DNA of 64,000 bases from Massospora cicadina (taxonomy: Eukaryota > Entomophthoromycota > Entomophthoromycetes > Entomophthorales > Entomophthoraceae). The stretch spans positions 17,735-81,734 of the forward strand of contig JAKSZP010009614.1 of NCBI GenBank assembly GCA_022478985.1, written 5' to 3'. Shown piece by piece: positions 32,270 through 42,840 of the stretch; position 1 is the first letter of the stretch, and every line of letters begins with the position of its first letter. The notes under the pieces are model-generated. The model did not search any database, had not been told where the DNA came from, and saw only the letters and a list, made by a program, of their open reading frames with translations. The position numbers were made by a program, and so were the translations under genes.

Positions 32270-33475
32270 TCAACTTTGTTGCATTATGCACCGCATTTTC
32301 ACCCAAATTGCTGTTGCATTGTTCCTCAGTATGTGCATGACTGATGACGCTTTGTGGCTCAGTCTGGTTACCGTGAAATTTTCAACCTGGGCATATTGTT
32401 CTGATTGGTTGGTTTGGTGAATATCCGAAATATCCTCCTGAATTTGTCCGTGGTTAATGGCGGATTCTGCATGTGCCGCCGCTTCAGCCGCTGCTCTCTT
32501 GCAGGCCTTTTGTGCTGCTTTACGCTGTTTACTTGTAACTGGGTCCACAATGGAGTATAGTTCATCTTCACCCCAGCGGAATGGGTGGTGACCGTCAGTC
32601 ATTTTGGTGAAGTTTTCATTATCTTCATCCATAGCTTCTTCACAAAAATCATTTTCCATTATGCCCTCTTTTACAGGGCATGCATGTTCCTTATGGCCCA
32701 GTGAGCCACAGTGGTTGCAAATGGGTGGTGCGCGTTCCGTTGTAACTTGGAATGCAGATGACTGGCCCCCATCTGCAAAGTGAAATTCTGCTGCGTGGGA
32801 AATTCTGGATAAATCCTCTTCCACTTCTGGGAAGGGGTTGATTACAGCAATAGCTTTGCCCGTGCACAGGTCAGGGAATTAAGAGAAATCACTGTAATTC
32901 AAGTTGTTGGATTTCTCTGTAGGCCACAAGACCTTTTTGCAGAGCTCCTCCTCGACTACCTTATGAGGAAGGTTGGTGGGGAGTGAGTCAAAGGAGATGA
33001 ACAAAGTTTTTGCTTTGTTCCATCTGATGCGCGCGGTGTGCACAATTTTTTTGCCCTCAGGGAGGGCAATTTCCACACAGATTTTTGCTGCGGCATCAGC
33101 TTCATTGGCTGTTTCAAAACCAATATCAATCCAGACATGGCCCATGTTGTTGGTGGCTACATACACCGCGTGAGGGAAAAGTGAGGGCTGTGCCACACAT
33201 GTTTTCTCCCACATGGTCAGTGACTCATCCCCAAGGAAGAGTCTGATTCCGTGTTCCACCTTTGACAAAGGTTGGTTGAATTGAATGTATATGTATTTGC
33301 GCATGCTTTAAAGTAAGTACCATAAGCCCAGATGGTGTCTGAGTTTGTGATTTTTTATGGCTTGGGTTCCTGGTCCCCCTCCAGAGCGTTTCTTGCCCTT
33401 AGTTACACCGTTAAGTGCACCGCTTGCCGCGATGCTCGCCCATGTTATATTATTTTTGCTAATAAAGTCGCCCAT
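32270..33475 (-). pseudogene. LINE-E ORF1: RRM-like plus CCHC
   Basis: It begins at ATG 33473-33475 (MGDFISKN). The block 32879-33304 gives YIYIQFNQPLSKVEHGIRLF and then IDIGFETANEADAAAKICVE and LFISFDSLPTNLPHKVVEEE, the RRM-like fold. The block 32270-32824 carries ICNHCGSLGHKEHACPVKEG, a full C-x2-C-x4-H-x4-C knuckle (near 32675-32720), then an acidic helical region and an Ala/Gln-rich tail. Frames change near 32870 and 33310. The likely role is RNA packaging of the LINE transcript. Confidence 0.85.
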
Positions 33476-33557
33476 CGTTCCTGTGTATGATTATCCAAAT
33501 TTGCTGTTCAAATCAAATTGTAGTAACTAAAGTGATTTTTACGAGAAAGAAAAGCGT

Positions 33558-33571
33558 CTGCTCTCTTATCC
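33558..33571. repeat. LINE-E target-site duplication, right copy
   Basis: Exact copy of 28303-28316. Confidence 0.92.
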
Positions 33572-36017
33572 GTTGCAACTGTAAACTTCAAGTATTAAGT
33601 TCAGAGGTATATTCACACTGATTGACAATAACATCCAAAGTTAGACACTAGGCTTTATTTTCATGGACTAAAAATCTCAGTGGTAGGAATTCTTCTGCGC
33701 TGACCAGGGGTTGCACTTGCTTTACGCCCTTCTCCTAAGTGTGTAGTGGATTGGGTGGATTGATTAATTGGTTTATACCAAGAATTTCCTTGGACTGCGT
33801 GACTTGGAATCTTTTTCCTTAAACATCAGTGGTAGTTAGTAGCTAATTATGCTCACATTAATGGTGGTGAAGTCAATCTTAGCACCAAACTTAAGTAGAT
33901 GTAGGTTGCCAATTAAGAAGTCATAGTGGTCGTTGTCCAGAATCAATTATAGAGCAGTCAGAATTATGCTCCCAAAACGTAAGAGCAACGCTGAATATGT
34001 TCATAAGGCGCGCATGACATCAGGCCCAGCTGTCTGGCCCTTGATATTATAGTTTATATATGGCATGAACTTCATTTACTTTATAAACTTGGAGGAATAA
34101 TGTTGAAAGGCGCTCCGATATCCAGTACGGCCAACATGTGACATTTGAATCATCACTGTGACCCTCATAACTCTTATTCCAAATGGGTTCCCAGTCACTA
34201 AAACGTCAGTGGCTGACTTTTTGAACAACTTCAGAGCTTTTTCTTTGATATGGCTTAGTAGTATCCTAGTATCTGGTTCTATGCTCTTGAAGGTATAAGC
34301 TATAAGAAGTTCTTCAATGGTGTTGATCCTGGTAGGTTGAGTGACCTGTTCCAAGTAGGTGTTCTTTGATGCAGTTCTGTCAATTCCATATATGCTAGTA
34401 AAGCAACTACGCCATCAAACTAGGTGCCCCTATCATGTGGTATCGTGACTAACTACATCATCTTCATGATCATCTTTTACTTTGGTGTGTAGATTTACCC
34501 AGTTTACTGCATTGGTGGCATCTTCATAAAAAGTGCATCCTTTCACACAATAGTAATCATCATACAAGAGCGCCAAAATTATCCATGTCTATGGCACTTG
34601 TTGCAGGTAAATTCTATCTAAGGCTGTTAATCTACTGGTTTCTGAGTGCTATCTTCAGGCTTCTTTCTCTTCTCATTAGTTGTGTAGACAGCCTACTTAG
34701 TCTTTTAGGGGTTGCTTGATGCCTTAATTCCATCTTACAAGTTCCTTTGGCATCAATTAAGGCCTCCACGATGACCATCAGAGACATTGAAACCTTGATG
34801 AATAAAGTCATATACAACTTCAAAGAGATACATCTCTCTAGGTCACTCAGTAGCAACATTTTCGCAGTTAGTAAGTCCAAAGTTCCTGTTGTCCATAGTT
34901 GCTAATCCTTGAGGTAATAAATTGCAGCATAATTAGCAACTGACTTTATCTTTCTCTTAAAGAGTAGAAAGTCTTGCTTCATATTCTGGACGTTTTATCA
35001 CTTAACAACTCTGACAGGAGAATTTTATAATGTTAGAGCATAGTTAAGCCATGGCGTAGGCTTGCAATGAGAATCTTTTAAGCCCTGAAATTCATGCACC
35101 CTTTTATGTGGAAAGCCTTTTGGAAATAACTCTTGCTATCCATACTGTTTTTGTCATATGCAGGAAGCCTGTATTAGCTCCTTACTAGGTTTATACTTTA
35201 TTATAAAGTTGGCCTAAAATTTATGTTCTCTTTTAATAGGTTTTTCAAGCACTATGAACATTGTCATGTCAGCCAATTGAGTAGCCAGAATTGGTGCTGT
35301 AGCTGGGTACCTACTTTAATTGATAAGTTTGGGTTGTGGTACATCCTGCATTTCAGTTTTCAATTCATCCAGATCCTTTTCAACGGTGTACAGCATAACT
35401 TACATGCCGTTATAAAAGCTTCCATAGTTAAGGTGTGGTTCAGCATCCCATGTTAATCATCAAGGAATAATACTTAATCCCATATCTATTTAAAGGTGGT
35501 CTAACTCCTCCTTACAGCTGAGGTTCCACCCATTATTAGTGTGGCGGCAGATCAGGCTCTTCTAACGGTCTCCATGACAAAATCAAGTTGGTTTCTTAAA
35601 ATCTGCTATTAAATAGTCCATTGTTTGGAGTTTTAAACAGATGGTTTACTCATCTCTCGCCAGGAGTTCAAGGATTCTTCACAATTATAGACCTCCAATT
35701 TCTTAACTTTATTCTATTAATGAGAATACTCACGCTCTTTAATTTGGTCTTATGGTGTCTTTCCTGTAGTGAGTGTCAAAGTCTGCTTGTCAAGCTTTAC
35801 CACTTAAATTAGGTGGCCAACTTGCTGGTGGGGGTATGTCAACACATATAAACAGGCGACCTTATTAAGGGGCATTGTAATCCTCACCGAATAAGTCTTC
35901 TTCTGATGCTACCCAATGTATCATCAATTGCATGTTGGAACTGCTCATTGTCCTGCTGACGGTACAATTAACACTTTTAGACAATTGGTCTATATGTAGC
36001 CTAGCACAAGGCTTAAC
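33572..36017 (-). pseudogene. Ty3-I protease and gag region
   Basis: Minus-strand gypsy text lies between LINE-E and Ty3-B. The protease reads LAVLDIGAPFNIIPPSL with the active-site codons D-I-G-A at 34111-34122. It is followed by FLIGNLHLLKFGAKID (33860-33910), the second half. A damaged zinc knuckle, FTCNKCHRHG..WRSC, is near 34565-34620, as expected at the gag C-terminus. The rest (34630-36017) is broken gag-like sequence with no clear fold. Ty3-B interrupts the N-terminal side at 36018. Confidence 0.65.
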
Positions 36018-36022
36018 GGATA
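36018..36022. repeat. Ty3-B target-site duplication, left copy (GGATA)
   Basis: GGATA precedes the TG of the 5' LTR and recurs at 42836-42840. Confidence 0.92.
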
Positions 36023-36910
36023 TGTCATGGTTGGATGACTTGATAGTGGGAACTGATGCTAAAGATAAGGCTGGGAGACGGGAGGCCCAGAAGGTGAAAC
36101 TTCAGGCTCTTCCTGACCTGAAACACACCTTAGATCAACGCTGGGTGCAAGCCAAGCATGCCCAGGTTGATACTAATGGGGTGCAAAATGCCTAGCCTCT
36201 TATCTCAGTTCAGGCACTGAAATGAATGATTTACATTACAAATGAAGATGGTTCAATTTGGTTAATTGGAGAGCAAGGGTTCAAATCCCATTCAAGTTAT
36301 GAAATTTTAAGTTTGGGTGAAACATAGCTTTAATTGATTACTGAGTGAAGGCACATTTGGTGTATTTTACAAAAATGGATGGAAGCGTCTGTTTATTGGA
36401 GCATCAAGGCTTGGGCGCACTTCCGCAGAGCGTTTTTTCCCCAATCCACTTTAAATATGTTTTTTGTGACCAACATTCCTCGTTGGTCAACTTTTCCTGA
36501 ATAAAATTACCCGTTATTTTATGTTTTACTCATGGTTCCTTGGGCGAACTTGGTGGTGGACCTCTTTGGGAGGTCTCCAACTATGTGGGCCACTACCTTT
36601 TTATCGCAATTTACCAAAATCCCAGGTGCTCCTTAGGCCGCCCCAGTCCCTCCAGATCGAGGCACCCCAAGTTCCCTGACGCCAAGTTACACTTGATTAT
36701 GGACTCCCTCTGGGTCCACTCAAGCTGTTATATTTCTCACTTACCTGGTACTAAATTTTGCGCTCTCTACACCCTTGCCTGGGGTACCTTTTCACAAACA
36801 CTGTTCAAGGTGTCTTCTTTCCCATTCTCTAATGGCTAGTTCCCTTGAAATGTGGGTTTGCATCCCAAATCACCTTGCTGGGAACAAGAGTTACAGACAC
36901 TCTCTTGACA
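36023..36910 (+). repeat. Ty3-B 5' LTR (888 bp)
   Basis: Starts TGTCATGGTTGG, ends CTCTTGACA. It holds a TATA-like TTTAAATAT at 36450-36458, the self-primer segment at 36482-36492 and AATAAA at 36500-36505. It pairs with 41938-42835 with few differences, most of them in the last 400 bases. Confidence 0.95.
36450..36492 (+). promoter_or_regulatory. Predicted core promoter and transcript start of Ty3-B
   Basis: TTTAAATAT (36450-36458) lies about 25-31 bp before 36482, where the self-primer GTTGGTCAACT begins. In Tf1 the primer is the first 11 nt of the mRNA, so the start should be at 36482. A perfect inverted repeat GACCAAC/GTTGGTC (36468-36474 and 36482-36488) brackets the start. Confidence 0.65.
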
Positions 36911-36912
36911 TT

Positions 36913-36923
36913 AGTTGACCAAC
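36913..36923 (+). other. Self-primer binding site of Ty3-B
   Basis: AGTTGACCAAC starts two bases after the LTR end. Its reverse complement, GTTGGTCAACT, is in the LTR at 36482-36492 and again at 42401-42411. The match is exactly 11 nt and stops at both sides. No TGG-type tRNA site is present here. Confidence 0.8.
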
Positions 36924-36929
36924 CTTTTT

Positions 36930-38470
36930 ATTATATGTGCATAAGAATTTTCCATGTGGGACTTTCGTTATTAGTAAATTGGGTGCGCTGGCCATTTGTC
37001 ACTGCCATGATGGTGCTCACCACAGTTTTCTTGTTTGGTTTTGCATTAATGCATCTCGGCGTTATTCTTGCAACTACCAATTGGGAAGTGCCCACCCTTC
37101 CTGCTTGTACCTGGTGGTCTTAGACTTTTTGTAATCCTAATGTGATTCCCTGCCTTTCTCCTAAGATTTATTTGGAAATTCAACAGGCCTTAGCTTCCCT
37201 TTGAGCCAAAACCCTCATTAGGGAAAAATAATTTGTCTAGTTCACGTCCACTTTTGAGAGGAGTGGATCTGTTGTCCCGGTTATCTCCCAAGGCAGGTGA
37301 CTGGGTTTTTGCAGTATTCTGCACACAGCCGCTCTTGTGACAAACAATGGAGGGTTTGGAACAGGTCTTGAGCAGAATCAACCTGATGAAGCATCCCTCC
37401 ATTCCTTCTTTGAGCTCTCTTCTCTGCGGCAAGCAGGTCAGCCAATGAAAGCATACTTGAGTGAATTCTGTGAAAAAAGCCCAGGCTTTGCCATTAACTG
37501 ACGAGGAAAAACGTCATTTCTCCATCGACCTTGGCTATATCAATGCGAAACTCCCCAATTTGGCAGTTGCCTCCTTCCAACTTTGATAATCTTATCAGAA
37601 CCCTTTGGGGTAGTTTCCCCGCCCAACCCGGAGGGGCCAGGTAATTTGGCTGTCATTGGATCAAATCATATAAATACAGAAGCCAAAAAGTCACGCGCGC
37701 TTCTTAAAAATGGAGGAATCTTATCCTTCTAATCCTTTGACTTCTTCTAAATTAAGAACTGTAGGGGTCTAGCCCCAAGAATGAAGTAAAGGTTTCAGAA
37801 GATTCCCTGCTGCGATGATGTCACCCAAGCTCATCCTATAAATATCGCGTCCTCAACTAGTGATATTTCCTTGGATCGTGAGATGCTTCCCACTGATTTC
37901 CTCCCCATCTCAGCTGAAATCAGGAACATCAGAGGGTCCAAACCCGAATTTAACAAAGAAAATGATTCTGTTATCATTTTTCTCCCCAACACATTTCTGA
38001 GGTGCATGCCAAGGCATCGGCTTTGGGCTTGGGGTGATGGCTCTGGATAGCAATGCACCAAACCCTCATAATGAGTGTGGGTTTGTTAGAGCCAGAAAAT
38101 GCGGTCTATAATGAAAGCAATTTATCCCAGAACGAGCCGTTTATTTGCTCATATGGTCTGGATGAGGACCCCATTTCAGTATATCAGATTACTCTGAGAA
38201 CCCTCGTTTGACCCCTACCATGATTAGGGGTTCTCAGGAAGTTGAAAAGGAACTTTATCATAGATATAAAGATGTATATGCACCTGCAGGGGGTGTGGTA
38301 AGATATGTGGCCTCAGTAGTAAGAGTGGCCCACTATCCCTCCCCCTTCTATAATTCCAAAACATACCCTGATGGCTTGTTCAATCCAGATAAAGAATTTT
38401 CTGGTGAGTTGATGGCGTTTTCTGCGTTGAATAATCCCATTCTGGATACCTCTTGTTGACTGCTACCCTT
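36930..38470 (+). pseudogene. Ty3-B gag region
   Basis: The segment between the self-primer site and the protease is read mostly as broken frames. An open piece at 38208-38459 (83 codons, with EVEKELYHRYKDVYAPAGGV) could be the gag C-terminus or protease linker. I cannot see a zinc knuckle, as is true of some Tf1/sushi gags. The assignment rests on position. Stop codons and frameshifts are dense between 37000 and 38200. Confidence 0.55.
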
Positions 38471-38489
38471 ACATCCTCTTATGGAAAGT

Positions 38490-38880
38490 TCAGCACAACT
38501 ATTTTGGTGGATAATGGTGCCTCAAATAATTTTATTTACCAAAAACCTTGCTGACTACCTTTAGTTATGTTACTTACCAGGTGGTATGGTTAGAGGTGGG
38601 GCTTCTCAAGTTATCACCACACTGAATATCATGGAGTCAGTCAATTTCCAGGTAGGTTCTTATCTATTGTCTGACCAGTTTCAAGCTATCATAAACCTCT
38701 TGTTCCCCATTAACTTGGGTGTTATGTGGTGGCGGAAGTTTGACGTCAGAACTAATTTGAAAGAAAACACTTTATCCTTGTCTTTGACAAATGGTCACCA
38801 GTTTATTGTCCCTTTGTCTGAGGATAACGCCAAAGACAAATTACCCCATTGGCCCAATGTTCCCAGTCCGTGTCTTGCCC
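38490..38880 (+). pseudogene. Ty3-B aspartic protease
   Basis: The active site is at 38510-38521: ILVDNGASNNFIY, with D-N-G-A in place of D-S-G-A. Asp and Gly are kept. The second half is open at 38586-38948 and includes NFQVGSYLLSDQFQAII and, where relatives have VILGMxWL, LGVMWWRKFDVRTN. A frame change near 38560 separates the halves. Confidence 0.75.
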
Positions 38881-38899
38881 CTTTGCTGAAGCCCACCAT

Positions 38900-39640
38900 G
38901 GGACTTTCCTTACCTTCCTGTTTTGGAGGAGTTGGCTTCTTCTTTTGATTCAGCTTCAGCTAGTATGCTACCAGAACATTCCGAGTTTATTTGTGAATTT
39001 AAACTCACTGTGGATGTGGTGCTTATTTCTTCCCCCATATACCCATTGAATGTTCGGGAGGAAGAGGATTTAGATGTATGGGTGAAGGAGCAGTTGGCCA
39101 AAAGTGCCATCTTTCAGCGTAACTCCTGTTTGCTCCCCACTTCTCTTTGTGGAGAAGGCTGATGGAACTTTATATCCGTGTGTTGATTATGGAAATTTAA
39201 ACAATGTGACTGTACCCAACCTCCATCCAATCCCTTTAAATTCCCAAATTGCACGCTATGTGGAAAAGGCAAAAGTTTTCTCCAGTTGGACTGCCTCAAT
39301 GCATTCAATAAAATCCGGATAAAGAAGGGCCAGGAGTGGTTAACCGCATTCTGCACCAGAAAAGGGATTTTCCAGTTCCGGGTTATGCCCTTTGGGCTTA
39401 AGAATGCCCCCGCCATCTTTCAATGCCGCATTGATGCTGCGTTGGGGGACTTGTTGGGGGTATGTGCGGTTGCCTACATGGATGGCATCCTGGTGTTTCC
39501 CCAGATCAGGAGTCACATGCAGTACACCTTTAACAAGTAGTGGATAGATTGAGGGCCGCTTGCCTTACCCTCAAAATTAGTAAATGCGAAATCTTCAAGT
39601 CCCAGGTTATTTTTCTGGGCAACGTCGTTTTTGACCAGGG
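38900..39640 (+). pseudogene. Ty3-B reverse transcriptase
   Basis: Fingers: ASMLPEHSEFICEFKLTVD (38970-39010), then VEKADGTLYPCVDYGNLNNV (39150-39210) in the next frame. Palm: LDCLNAFNKIRIKKGQEWLT (about 39288-39345, motif A Asp lost to Asn at the second position) and FQFRVMPFGLKNAPAIFQ (39370-39425). The catalytic turn at 39475-39486 reads YMDG, so one Asp is replaced by Gly. The thumb follows after a stop at 39538-39540. Frameshifts occur near 39155 and 39290. Confidence 0.85.
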
Positions 39641-39779
39641 CCATCTGATAACTCCAGACAAGGAGAAGGCTATTAGTGAGTGGCCTACCCCCACCTCAGT
39701 CAAGGATTGAGATCCTTTTTGGGGACGTGTACGTTCCTCAAGAAATTCACACCAAATCTCTCTGAGGTGGCAGCACCCT

Positions 39780-40310
39780 TATATAAGGCCAGCGGTGCCA
39801 AGGAGCTTCAGTGGTCCCCCATTTTGGAGGATGCTTTCCAAGCGGTGTAGTGCACCTTGTTATCCAGATCCAACCTTCGCCATGTTGACCCCGCAAAGGA
39901 GTTCATTGTGTCCTCAGATGATTCCAACTTTGCCATTGTGGCTGCCCTGTTACAGGTGGGTGATGATGGGTCTGAGTATCCAGTGGGATATTTTTCTAGG
40001 AAAATGTCTCTGCATGAGTTAAACTACGCCGTATATGACAAGGTATTATTAGCAGTGGTGGAGGCGCTGATTTATCAGCGTCACCACTTACATGGTTTCT
40101 CTCAACCATTCCAGGTATGCACAGACCACCGAGCCCTGTTGTACTACCATGCTCCACATGTGCTAACACCATGTCAGACCCGTTGGCATGAGACCCTTAC
40201 CCTATTTACATTTTCCTATGAGTTCACCAAGAGCAAGGAGAATGAATTGCGGATGCTTTATGCCGCAACCCTGCTTTGGCTCCCAATCCAAAGGATGTAG
40301 AGATTCATAA
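39780..40310 (+). pseudogene. Ty3-B RNase H
   Basis: A long open stretch (39857-40300, 147 codons) carries FIVSSDDSNFAIVAALLQVG (TDAS replaced by SDDS, Asp still present), PVGYFSRKMSLHELNYAVYD and VCTDHRALLYY. It ends TLLWLPIQRM, the NPADxLSR-like tail now degraded. Length and order are normal for a Ty3 RNase H. Confidence 0.85.
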
Positions 40311-41782
40311 CACCTGGTTGATGATTCCACCGAGTATGATTCTGTCTCAACTTCTTAAGTCCAGGGTACATACTCCAGCGCTCATGCCTCTGGAAAATGC
40401 AGCAGAATATAGTATGTTTAGAAATGTAGTTCTTTCTCAGCCGTTATCAGCTGAATATGCTGTTGTTCTCGCTAAGAGCGCCCTGAATCAGGAGGACTTA
40501 TCCAGGGGTTATCACATAAAGGATGAGATGGTATGGTTTCAGGGGCGTCTATGGGTTCCTGCTGGACCACTATGCCTGGAGATCATCCAGGACCATCATG
40601 ACGGAATCACTGTGGGTCATCCTTGAAAGCAAAGATCTTAGAGTTGATATGACGCACTTACAATTGGAAGGGCTTGCCTGTTCAGGTAGGGCGGTACTGT
40701 AAAGAGTTCCTGATCTGCAATCAAATGAAACCCAATCGGCAACCTTTAGCAGGGTTGCTGGTACAAGTCCAAAAAGCTGATGGGCCCTGGACTTCCCTAT
40801 CAGTGCATTTCATTGTGGAGTTACCAGTTTCAGATGGATATGATGCAATAATGGGGGAGTGGACCGCTTTACAAAGTTCTCCCACTTTATTCCTTGCAGA
40901 ACAACTATAACTGCTGTTGAATTGGCCAGGCTCTTCGTCGCCCATGTATTTGCGCTTCATGGGGTTCCTCAAGAAATCATTAGTGACCGGTGACCCCAGT
41001 TCACCTACATCTTTTGGGAAGAGTTGTGTAAAACTCTTCAGATTAGCCCCTGCCATTCAACGCCTATCACTCACAATCAGATGGGCAGACTGAGCGAGTG
41101 AACCAGTGTTGGAACAATTACTGCGTTGTTACACCACCGCAGACCATTCAGATTGGGTTCCTCACCTTCCCATGTCCCAGTTTAGCTACAACAACACTTT
41201 GCATTCATCAATCAGTTGTTTACCCTTTTTTGCTAACCATGGCTTTAACCCTGCTTTTAACATGGAGCCCAGCTGTGGCTCCAAGTGGAAGCGGTGCTGG
41301 ACTTTGCTAAGACTCTTAAGAAGGTCCATCAGGGGGTGTCCACAAGTTTGGAGGCGGCTATGCTGGTTTATAAGGAGAATGCCGATGGAAAGCGCCAAGT
41401 GGGTCCAGCATACAAGGAAGGGGATCTTGTGATGCTTGATGCTCGCAACATCCCTATCAAGCATCCATGCAAAAATCTGGGTCCAAAGAAGATTGGTCCT
41501 TACTGTGTAGTTAAAAAGGTAAGCCATGCCTCATACCAGTTAGATCTTCCCTCCGCGTTTTGGATCTTCTTTATCTTTCATAAAAGAAAATTGACATTGT
41601 TTGAGGGCGCTCCACCTGTGACTCCTGAGGCTTATCTTGTGGATGGGGCGCAGGAATGGGAAGTGGAGGAAATAGTAGCCTCCCACTGGGTTAAGCGACG
41701 CCTTGAGTACCTGGTATCCTGGAAGGGGTTTGACGCATCAGAGAACAGTTGGGTGCCGGCACAGGATTGTGTACATGCCTAA
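40311..41782 (+). pseudogene. Ty3-B integrase with C-terminal chromodomain
   Basis: Zinc side: CLEIIQDHHDGITVGHP (40575-40622) and YCKEFLICNQMK (40697-40730). Core: [20 protein letters not shown] (40790-40850), where the first catalytic Asp is His (SVHF for SIDF). The second is EIISDR (about 40975), and the third lies in a damaged SYHSQSDGQTER-like stretch (41065-41100). The C-terminal open stretch 41285-41782 has NLGPKKIGPYCVVKKVS (GPY/F module) and then EWEVEEIVASH and LEYLVSWKGFDASENSWVP, a full chromodomain with Trp residues at the cage positions. A stop follows at 41780-41782. Chromodomains steer integration to modified histones. Confidence 0.88.
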
Positions 41783-41920
41783 GACCTGATCAAATCATTT
41801 CATAATCGTTTCCCTGAGTCTGCAAGATCTCAGCCTAAGCTGGCCGTTGCTGCTATGAAGTTGCCACCAGCACATAAGAACTTCTCTTTAGCAAACGCCC
41901 CTGGAGGGGGTGGAGCCCAA

Positions 41921-41937
41921 GAAGGAGGAGAGGGTAA
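41921..41937 (+). other. Polypurine tract of Ty3-B
   Basis: GAAGGAGGAGAGGGTAA lies directly before the TG of the 3' LTR. Confidence 0.8.
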
Positions 41938-42835
41938 TGTCATGATTGGATGACTTAATAGTGGGAACTGATGCTAAAGATAAGGCTGGGAGACAGGAGG
42001 CCCAGAAGGTGAAACTTCAGGCTCTTCCTGACCTGAAACACACCTTAGATCAACGCTGGGTGCAAGCCAAGCATGCCCAGGTTGATACTAATGGGGTGCA
42101 AAATGCCTAGCCTCTTATCTCAGTTCAGGCACTGAAATGAATGATTTACATTACAAATGAAGATGGTTCAATTTGGTTAATTGGAGAGCAAGGGTTCAAA
42201 TCCCATTCAAGTTATGAAATTTTAAGTTTGGGTGAAACATAGCTTTAATTGATTACTCGAGTGAAGGCACATTTGGTGTATTTTACAAAAATGGATGGAA
42301 GCGTCTGTTTATTGGAGCATCAAGGCTTGGGCGCACTTCCGCAGAGCGTTTTTTTTTCCCCAATCCACTTTAAATATGTTTTTTGTGACCAACATTCCTC
42401 GTTGGTCAACTTTTCCTGAATAAAATTACCCGTTATTTTACGTTTTACTCATGGTTCCTTGGGCGAACTTGGTGGTGGACCTCTTTGGGGAGGTCTCCAA
42501 ATATGTGGGCCACTACCTTTTATCGCAATTTACCAAAATCCCAGGTGCTCCCTTGGGCCGCCCAGGTCCCCTCCAGATCGAGGCACCCAAGCTCCCTGGC
42601 GCCAATTTACACTTGATTATGGACTCCCCTCTGGGGTCCATTCAAGATGTTATATTTCTCACTTACCTGGTACTATATGTTGCGCTCTACACCCTTGCCT
42701 GGGGTACCTTTTTTCACAAACACTGTTCAAGGTGTCTTCTTTCCCATTCTCCTAATGGCTAGTTCCCTAGAAATGTGGGTTTGCATCCCACATCACCTTG
42801 CTGGGAACAAGAGAGTTACAGACACTCTCTTGACA
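41938..42835 (+). repeat. Ty3-B 3' LTR (898 bp)
   Basis: Starts TGTCATGATTGG, ends CTCTTGACA. It is the partner of 36023-36910. Differences include a longer T-run after GCG (near 42350). Confidence 0.95.
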
Positions 42836-42840
42836 GGATA
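42836..42840. repeat. Ty3-B target-site duplication, right copy (GGATA)
   Basis: Same five bases as 36018-36022. Confidence 0.92.

Larger units (their letters stand above)
28317..33557 (-). mobile_element. LINE-E: full-length L1-like LINE
   Basis: Minus-strand element of 5241 bp with an exact 14-bp target duplication. The 5' end begins ACGCTTTTCTTTCTCG, close to the starts of LINE-D, -F and -H. ORF1 starts at 33475. ORF2 supplies endonuclease, RT and C-terminal zinc motif. The 3' box is at 28334-28356. It landed in Ty3-I, upstream of its RT. All ORFs are broken, but this copy keeps the best CCHC motif and an intact FADD. Confidence 0.93.
36023..42835 (+). mobile_element. Ty3-B: complete chromovirus with self-primer signature
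   Basis: Full plus-strand element of 6813 bp: 5' LTR 36023-36910, 3' LTR 41938-42835, TSD GGATA. Order: gag, PR, RT, RNase H, IN with a C-terminal chromodomain. Eleven bases just after the 5' LTR (36913-36923) are exactly complementary to an LTR segment at 36482-36492, the hallmark of Tf1/sushi-type self-priming. Its LTRs look the most alike of the three LTR pairs, so it is probably the youngest of them. Catalytic damage is clear (RT YMDG, IN VHF). Confidence 0.95.
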
